This document shows, piece after piece, positions 7,035 to 13,079 of a stretch of 13,079 nucleotides of DNA; position 1 is the first letter of the stretch, and each line of letters starts with the position of its first letter. A program made the position numbers and the translations under genes. The notes beneath the pieces were generated by a model. The model had not been told where the DNA came from and ran no database searches. It worked only from the letters and a program-made list of their open reading frames with translations. Source of the stretch: Desulfarculus sp. (GTDB lineage: Bacteria; Desulfobacterota; Desulfarculia; Desulfarculales; Desulfarculaceae); the NCBI GenBank assembly GCA_020216625.1, contig JAIUYB010000015.1, forward strand, positions 1-13,079, in the 5' to 3' direction.

Positions 7035-7052
7035 TGGTGCGAAACTAGACCA
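7035..7052. promoter_or_regulatory. enhancer dyad 3, TGGTGC-N6-AGACCA
   Basis: Ten of 12 half-site positions match the shared dyad, with the same 6-bp spacer. Its centre is about 127 bp upstream of the predicted start for the nitroreductase-activator unit, the usual enhancer distance. This would let the activator control its own expression. Only weak TGG-N12-CCA companions (7002-7019 and 7080-7097) lie nearby. Confidence 0.55.
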
Positions 7053-7069
7053 AGCGTTTTCCCGACTCC

Positions 7070-7094
7070 AACCCGGGCCTGGACAGTCCGGGTT
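7070..7094. repeat. inverted repeat AACCCGG-N11-CCGGGTT upstream of the nitroreductase promoter
   Basis: AACCCGG (7070-7076) and CCGGGTT (7088-7094) are exact reverse complements with an 11-bp spacer, lying about 75-100 bp upstream of the predicted start. The sequence differs from the enhancer dyads. It might bind another regulator; no function can be assigned. Confidence 0.4.
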
Positions 7095-7143
7095 CCATAC
7101 ACTATGGTTAAGGCAGGCGAGCAAGCCGGACCCGGTCGGCGGC

Positions 7144-7159
7144 TGGCACCGATCTCGCA
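7144..7159 (+). promoter_or_regulatory. sigma-54 promoter of the nitroreductase-activator unit
   Basis: TGGCACCGATCTCGCA has a perfect -24 TGGCAC. The -12 element is TCGCA instead of TTGCA, with the essential GC (7157-7158) at correct spacing from GG (7145-7146). Transcription would start near 7170, leaving about 23 bases before the ATG at 7193. Confidence 0.72.
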
Positions 7160-7192
7160 ATCCAGCCCAACAACCAACGCGGGAGACAGGGA

Positions 7193-7735
7193 ATGAACCA
7201 GTTCTTGGAGGGCCTCAAGGCGCGCCGCAGCGTGCGCAAGTTCCAGGACAAGCCCGTGAGCGCGGAGACCCTGCAAACCCTCATGGAAGCGGTGCAGTGG
7301 TCGCCTTCCTGGGCCAACACCCAGTGCTGGGAGGTGATCGTGGTCAAGGACCCGGCCCTGCGCGAGCGGCTCCAGGCCACCATGGGCAAGGGCAATCCGG
7401 CCACCAAGGCCATTGTCAGCGCTCCGCTGTTGTTGGTGCTGTGCGCCAAAAAAGACTCGTCCGGTTTTTACAACGGCCAGGTGACCACCAAATACGGTGA
7501 TTGGATGCTCTACGACCTGGGCATCGCCACCCAGAGCCTCTGCCTGACCGCCCACTCTCTGGGTTTGGGCTCGGTGGTGGTGGGGCTTTTCGACCACGAC
7601 GCCGCAGCCAAGGTCGTGGGCCTGCCCGCCGGCTACGAGCTGGTCTCCATGCTGCCGATGGGCTATCCGGACCAGTCACCCAAAGCGCCGCCACGTAAGG
7701 AGATTTCCCAATTCGTCCACTACGACCGCTTTTAG
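7193..7735 (+). CDS. nitroreductase-family FMN oxidoreductase
   Basis: A 180-residue protein of the nitroreductase fold (flavin reductases acting on nitro compounds, quinones, flavins or as dehydrogenases). The N-terminal ARRSVRKF (10-17) is the usual FMN phosphate-binding segment. WSPSWANTQCWEVIVV (36-51) matches the conserved PSxxNxQ-type segment. GIATQSLCLTAHSLGLGSVVVG (110-131) is the conserved helix before the second FMN contact. Length is normal for the short single-domain group. The start has GGGAG about 8 bases upstream. It is the first gene behind the plus-strand sigma-54 promoter, 75 bases before the activator, so the two are probably co-transcribed. It could alter an imported nitro- or unsaturated compound or supply reduced flavin; which of these is not visible. 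Confidence 0.92.
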   Translation: MNQFLEGLKARRSVRKFQDKPVSAETLQTLMEAVQWSPSWANTQCWEVIVVKDPALRERLQATMGKGNPATKAIVSAPLLLVLCAKKDSSGFYNGQVTTKYGDWMLYDLGIATQSLCLTAHSLGLGSVVVGLFDHDAAAKVVGLPAGYELVSMLPMGYPDQSPKAPPRKEISQFVHYDRF

Positions 7736-7744
7736 GTGGACCCA

Positions 7745-7770
7745 GGGCCGGCGGAGCGCTCCGCCGGCCC
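7745..7770. terminator. 26-bp perfect palindrome between nitroreductase and activator genes
   Basis: The 13 bases at 7745-7757 (starting GGGCCGG) are the exact reverse complement of those at 7758-7770 (ending CCGGCCC), centred between 7757 and 7758. Outer CCCAGGG (7741-7747) and CCCTGGG (7784-7790) are also complementary. In RNA it gives a very stable hairpin 10 bases after the nitroreductase stop. No T run follows, so it is more likely a partial terminator or pause/decay barrier that lowers activator expression. A protein-binding palindrome is also possible. Confidence 0.6.
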
Positions 7771-7810
7771 CCTGCCCCTCCAGCCCTGGGCCCGCCCCCC
7801 GAGATTGAAC

Positions 7811-10456
<2,646 letters not shown>

Positions 10457-10469
10457 AAGAGAGCGCGGG

Positions 10470-10506
10470 GGGAACCTTACCTTTGGGGGCCAAAGAAAAG
10501 GTTCCC
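10470..10506 (+). terminator. long hairpin after the activator gene
   Basis: GGGAACCTT (10470-10478) pairs with AAGGTTCCC (10498-10506). CTTTGG (10481-10486) pairs with CCAAAG (10490-10495) around a GGG loop, with one two-base internal mismatch. It begins 13 bases after the stop. No long T run follows on plus, but position and stability suit transcription termination. From memory, similar AAGGTTCCC-type hairpins are common after genes in sulfate-reducing bacteria. Confidence 0.7.
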
Positions 10507-10513
10507 TCCACAC

Positions 10514-10554
10514 CCCTCTCCCAAAGAAAGCCGCTGGGGGCTGGCGGGAGAGGG
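10514..10554 (+). terminator. second hairpin after the activator gene
   Basis: CCCTCTCCC (10514-10522) is the exact reverse complement of GGGAGAGGG (10546-10554), with a 23-base loop holding a small GCC/GGC stem. It follows the first hairpin by 7 bases, giving a tandem arrangement that would insulate the methyltransferase control region from read-through. Confidence 0.55.
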
Positions 10555-10560
10555 CGTTCT

Positions 10561-10578
10561 TGGTGCATGGCTGCACCA
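10561..10578. promoter_or_regulatory. enhancer dyad 4, perfect TGGTGC-N6-GCACCA
   Basis: This copy is fully symmetric at all 12 half-site positions (spacer ATGGCT), and outer bases TTC and GAA extend the symmetry with one extra base. Its centre is about 160 bp upstream of the predicted start of the methyltransferase operon. It is the best copy of the motif found also at 6910, 6940 and 7035. Confidence 0.72.
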
Positions 10579-10590
10579 GAATCTGGTTCA

Positions 10591-10608
10591 CGGTGCGGCC
10601 GGACACCA
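10591..10608. promoter_or_regulatory. enhancer dyad 5, CGGTGC-N6-ACACCA
   Basis: Ten of 12 half-site positions match the shared dyad. It begins exactly 30 bp after dyad 4, repeating the spacing seen between dyads 1 and 2. Its centre is about 130 bp upstream of the predicted transcription start. Confidence 0.62.
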
Positions 10609-10702
10609 ACTGGCCAGGCCAAAACCATCCTTAGGCCGCCTTCCGAAGCTCCAATCTGGGGCATATCGCCCCAAACCCTGCCTGTCAACCGCGTCTAAGC
10701 CC

Positions 10703-10718
10703 TGGCACGAGCCTTGCT
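10703..10718 (+). promoter_or_regulatory. consensus sigma-54 promoter of the methyltransferase operon
   Basis: TGGCACGAGCCTTGCT matches TGGCACG-N4-TTGCW at every defined position, with GG at 10704-10705 and GC at 10716-10717. Transcription would start near 10729. It is the strongest promoter call in the window and is preceded by the enhancer pair at 10561-10608. Confidence 0.9.
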
Positions 10719-10837
10719 CCCCTGGTTCGGCGCGCGACGGCGTCTGCCATGATGTTGGCGCGAGCCCCGCAACCCGAGAGCCCATGCAGGCCGGCCGCGC
10801 CCCCTCGTCGGGGCCAACCGGAAAGGAGCTATCCCCC

Positions 10838-11878
10838 ATGCCCGAGGCCAAACACATCCCCCTGGGAGTCGGCTTCTACCCCGACTGGTGGCACAAGAAC
10901 CACGGCATCGTCTATGGCCGCGATTACTACTATGATCCCGAGTACCGGGTGCAGACCCAGCTCAAAATGGCCAAGATTCTTCACGACCAGTTCGGCGACG
11001 TGGGCCTGGGCAATCCCGATCCCCAGCCCCGCCCCCTGATCGGATTCGGCATGGTAATGCTGCCGGCCATCTTCGGCTGCGAGATCGTTTTCGAGGAGGA
11101 GGCCCTGCCCTGGGCCATGCCCCTGAACCTGGAGAAGTCCGACTGCGACAAGCTGGTCAAGCCCGACCTGACCAAGGTCGAGCCCATGGTCAGCGTCCTC
11201 AAGCAGATCGACTACCTCAAGGCCAAGTACGGCCAGGTGGTGGGCGACATCAACACCACCGGCGTGCAGAACCTGGCCCTGAAGCTCCGCGGCGACGCGC
11301 TCTACATCGACTATTTCGACGACCCGGACTTCGCCCACCGCCTGCTCAAGTTCTGCGCCGAGTGCATCATCGACCTCTGGCGGCTGATCTACCCCATCAC
11401 CGGCAGCGGCGGCGTGGACGTCACCCCCATGGCCGACCCCAAGGTCTACGTCGTCCCCAACTGCACCGTGGAGCAGATCTCCGGGGACACCTATGAGGAG
11501 TTCGGCCTGCCCTACGACACCATCCTGGCCAACGCCTGCCATCCCTTTGGCGTGCACCATTGCGGCAGCGTGGACCCGGTCATCGAGCACTACGCCAAGA
11601 TCCCCAACCTGGTCTTCATGGAGGCCGGGTTTGGCAGCGATTTCGCCGCCGCCCGTAAGGCTTTGGGGCCCCAGGTGGCCTTCAACGCCCGCATCAGCCC
11701 GGTGCTGATGAAAAACGGCACGCCCGAGGAGGTCACCGCCGCGGTCAAGGACGCCATCGCCCAGGGCGCGCCATTGGCCAACTACTCCATCGACACCGTG
11801 GGCCTGACCCACGGCACCCCGGACGAGAACGTGCGCGCCGCCCGCCGCGCGGCCATGGAATTCGGCCGGATCGACTAG
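10838..11878 (+). CDS. UroD-family corrinoid-linked methyltransferase
   Basis: A 346-residue protein of the uroporphyrinogen-decarboxylase (URO-D) superfamily, in the branch used for methyl transfer rather than haem synthesis. The zinc-binding His-x-Cys signature is seen as GVHHCGSVDPVIEHY (H240, C242). The usual C-terminal block ends GTPDENVRAA (326-335), but the Cys that normally precedes it in MtaA/MtbA-type enzymes is absent (SIDTVGL there; His325 follows). I chose ATG 10838 because AAAGGAG lies 9 bases upstream; ATG 10784 lacks one. The next genes encode a methyl-THF methyltransferase and a corrinoid protein, so this enzyme probably demethylates the substrate onto the corrinoid protein, as UroD-type enzymes of aromatic O-demethylase systems (MtvB/MtoB) do. 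MtaA-like transfer to a thiol is an alternative. Confidence 0.88.
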   Translation: MPEAKHIPLGVGFYPDWWHKNHGIVYGRDYYYDPEYRVQTQLKMAKILHDQFGDVGLGNPDPQPRPLIGFGMVMLPAIFGCEIVFEEEALPWAMPLNLEKSDCDKLVKPDLTKVEPMVSVLKQIDYLKAKYGQVVGDINTTGVQNLALKLRGDALYIDYFDDPDFAHRLLKFCAECIIDLWRLIYPITGSGGVDVTPMADPKVYVVPNCTVEQISGDTYEEFGLPYDTILANACHPFGVHHCGSVDPVIEHYAKIPNLVFMEAGFGSDFAAARKALGPQVAFNARISPVLMKNGTPEEVTAAVKDAIAQGAPLANYSIDTVGLTHGTPDENVRAARRAAMEFGRID

Positions 11879-11888
11879 GGAGCGACCC

Positions 11889-12743
11889 ATGCAGACCGTG
11901 ATTTGGAGCCAGGCTCAGAAGGTCGTCATCGCCCCGGAGCTGCCGGTGGTCATGATCGGCGAGCGCATCAACCCCACCGGTCGGCGCAAGATGGCCGCCG
12001 CCCTGGAGTCCGGCGACATGACGCTCATCCAGGAGGAGGCCAAGCGCCAGGTGGCGGCCGGGGCCCAGGTCCTGGACGTCAACGTGGGCGTCTCCGGCCT
12101 GGACGAGCCGGCCCTGATGGTCGAGGCCATCAAGGCGGTGCAGGCGGTGACCGAGGTGCCCCTATGCCTTGACTCGGCTTCGCCCAAGGCCCTGGAGGCC
12201 GGCTTGGCGGTGTATCAGGGCAAGGCCCTGGTCAACTCGGTCAACGGCGAGGCGGCCAAGCTGGCCGAGGTCCTGCCGCTGGTGGCCCGCCACCAAGCCG
12301 CGGTGGTGGCCCTGACCATGGACGACCAGGGCATCCCCCGCGACGTGGCCACCCGCCTGGCCATCGCCGAGAAGATCGTCAATGAGGCCGCCAAGCTGGG
12401 CATCCCGGCCGAGGACATCGTGGTCGATCCCCTGGCCATGAGCGTGGCCGCCGACGACCAGGCCGGCTTGGCCGCGCTGACCGCCCTGGCCACCATCCGC
12501 GAGAAGCTGGGCGTCAACCAGACCACCGGCGCCAGCAACATCTCCTTCGGTCTGCCCGACCGCACCGCGGTCAACGCCGTGTTCCTGGCCATGGCGGTGA
12601 TGAACGGCTGCACCTGCCCCATCACCGACCCCACCAACTGGGACATCCGCCGCGCCCTGTTGATAAGCGACCTGCTGCTGGGCAAGGACGCTTTCGGCAT
12701 GAATTTCATCACCGCCTTCCGGGAAGTGAACCCCGAGGACTAG
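11889..12743 (+). CDS. methyltetrahydrofolate:corrinoid methyltransferase (pterin-binding family)
   Basis: A 284-residue pterin-binding TIM barrel related to AcsE, MtgA and MtvA. Motifs: GERINPTGRRKM (24-35), AAGAQVLDVNVG (56-67), PLCLDSASPKALEAGL (91-106), VNSVNGE (115-121), DPLAMSV (180-186) and GASNISFGLPDR (214-225). These follow the pterin pocket and the conserved strand ends of the family. It moves a methyl group between methyl-corrinoid protein and tetrahydrofolate in the cytoplasm; in a demethylation pathway the direction is towards methyl-THF, feeding the Wood-Ljungdahl pathway. Its ATG lies 10 bases after the UroD-type stop with AGGGAG in the gap. It is far shorter than MetH and lacks a B12 domain, as expected with a separate corrinoid subunit. 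Confidence 0.93.
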   Translation: MQTVIWSQAQKVVIAPELPVVMIGERINPTGRRKMAAALESGDMTLIQEEAKRQVAAGAQVLDVNVGVSGLDEPALMVEAIKAVQAVTEVPLCLDSASPKALEAGLAVYQGKALVNSVNGEAAKLAEVLPLVARHQAAVVALTMDDQGIPRDVATRLAIAEKIVNEAAKLGIPAEDIVVDPLAMSVAADDQAGLAALTALATIREKLGVNQTTGASNISFGLPDRTAVNAVFLAMAVMNGCTCPITDPTNWDIRRALLISDLLLGKDAFGMNFITAFREVNPED

Positions 12744-12755
12744 GGCCTCTCCCCC

Positions 12756-12800
12756 CGGCCGCCGGTCCGTCCCCCCCATGATCCCCTGGGCCGGCGGCCG
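12756..12800 (+). repeat. intercistronic inverted repeat before the corrinoid protein gene
   Basis: CGGCCGCCGG (12756-12765) is the exact reverse complement of CCGGCGGCCG (12791-12800), with a 25-base loop. It lies in the 133-bp gap after the methyl-THF methyltransferase. No T run follows. It may adjust the amount of corrinoid protein relative to the enzymes through RNA stability or partial termination. Confidence 0.6.
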
Positions 12801-12876
12801 CCAACCATAGTCAACACGCGCCCCGGGTTGGGTCCGCCCCGCCGGGGGCGAGGGAAGCGAAAAGGAGTCAACCGCC

Positions 12877-13079
12877 ATGGCCGATCTGGAAGCCTTGAAG
12901 CAAGCCGTCATCAAGGGTAAGCGCAACGACGTGGTCGCCCTGATTCAACAGGCCCTGGACGAGGGCCACGACCCCCAGGCCCTGATCAATGACCACCTCA
13001 TCGAGGGCCTCAAGGAGGTCGGCCAGCGTTTCGAGCAGAAGAAGATCTTCGTCCCGGAGATGATGATCGCCGCCCGGGC
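12877..13079 (+). CDS. corrinoid (B12-binding) protein, N-terminal cap part (runs off the right edge)
   Basis: The 67 visible residues start MADLEALKQAVIKGKRNDVVALIQQALDEG and end at FEQKKIFVPEMMIAAR. This is the four-helix cap (B12-binding_2) of MtaC/MtbC/MttC-like corrinoid proteins; the FVPEMMIAA segment is the usual cap motif. The cobalamin-binding DxHxxG motif would lie further on, outside the window. AAAGGAG lies about 9 bases before the ATG. It would shuttle the methyl group from the UroD-type enzyme to the methyl-THF methyltransferase. A reductive activator (RamA/COG3894 type) is expected nearby but not seen here. Confidence 0.92.
   Translation, partial: MADLEALKQAVIKGKRNDVVALIQQALDEGHDPQALINDHLIEGLKEVGQRFEQKKIFVPEMMIAAR

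Larger units (their letters stand above)
6677..7192. other. 516-bp divergent control region between importer and nitroreductase operons
   Basis: I see no convincing gene here. A 67-codon plus-strand reading at 6845-7048 lacks family features and runs across the operators. From left to right the region holds the importer leader (about 88 bases, GC-rich with short dyads), a minus-strand sigma-54 promoter (6775-6790), an AT-rich block (6832-6875), two enhancer dyads (6910-6927, 6940-6957), a third dyad (7035-7052), a further inverted repeat (7070-7094) and a plus-strand sigma-54 promoter (7144-7159). Confidence 0.8.
10457..10837. other. 381-bp control region between activator and methyltransferase operon
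   Basis: I see no gene here. The left part holds two hairpins (10470-10506, 10514-10554) that close the activator transcript. The middle holds two enhancer dyads (10561-10578, 10591-10608). The right part holds a consensus sigma-54 promoter (10703-10718) and a weaker lookalike (10756-10771). The leader from the main promoter would be about 109 bases. Confidence 0.8.

Noticed and set aside
6845..7048. 67-residue plus-strand frame in the divergent control region
   Set aside because: It has no recognisable features, no good ribosome site, and runs across the AT-rich block and enhancer dyads.
7002..7097. TGG-N12-CCA matches at 7002-7019 and 7080-7097 as further enhancer sites
   Set aside because: Only the outer three bases of each half match and spacing to dyad 3 is 33 and 45 bp, so chance is a sufficient explanation in GC-rich sequence.
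10829..11890. 353-residue minus-strand frame, with others at 12162-12926 and 9623-10609
   Set aside because: Antisense shadows of the UroD-type, methyl-THF methyltransferase and activator genes, whose own motifs are unmistakable.

Overview
This is a GC-rich window (roughly two-thirds GC by eye) with tightly packed genes. It looks chromosomal and comes from an anaerobic bacterium. Corrinoid/tetrahydrofolate methyl transfer, a sigma-54 activator with extra sensory domains, and the style of the hairpins after that activator all suggest a high-GC Desulfobacterota-type sulfate reducer (Desulfarculales or similar). That placement is inferred from gene content and is not proven.

Layout. Positions 1-6676 form one long minus-strand operon. 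In transcription order it encodes a secreted substrate-binding protein (6676-5567), ABC permease A (5406-4468), ABC ATPase A (4464-3610), permease B (3610-2807), ATPase B (2787-1921), a 60-residue two-helix membrane protein (1910-1728), a DUF1638 protein (1713-1009), a TauE/SafE-type permease (1009-278) and the start of a CBS-domain protein (159 to beyond the left edge). Genes are separated by a few bases or overlap as TGATG, except for a 160-bp structured gap after the binding-protein gene. On the plus strand lie a nitroreductase-family gene (7193-7735) and a large membrane-anchored sigma-54 activator (7811-10456). After a 381-bp control region comes a corrinoid methyltransferase operon: a UroD-type methyltransferase (10838-11878), a methyltetrahydrofolate:corrinoid methyltransferase (11889-12743) and the N-terminus of a corrinoid protein (12877 to beyond the right edge).

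How it fits together. Each of the three transcription units starts at a recognisable sigma-54 (-24/-12) promoter: 6790-6775 on minus, 7144-7159 on plus, and a perfect-consensus site at 10703-10718 on plus. Upstream of them, at typical enhancer distances, lie copies of an 18-bp dyad, TGGTGC-N6-GCACCA. Two are at 6910 and 6940, one at 7035, and two at 10561 and 10591. Both pairs are spaced exactly 30 bp. The simplest reading is a self-contained regulon. The membrane-bound activator senses a compound outside the cytoplasm, binds these dyads, and switches on importer, nitroreductase plus itself, and methyltransferase module together. The likely substrate is a small methylated or methoxylated organic anion, imported by the NitT/TauT-type transporter and demethylated to methyl-tetrahydrofolate. 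The substrate itself cannot be read from the sequence.

The most unusual points are the shared 30-bp-phased enhancer dyads, the membrane-anchored activator with a shortened third PAS domain, and the two ABC ATPases. The motif losses in those ATPases would fall in the same composite ATP site.
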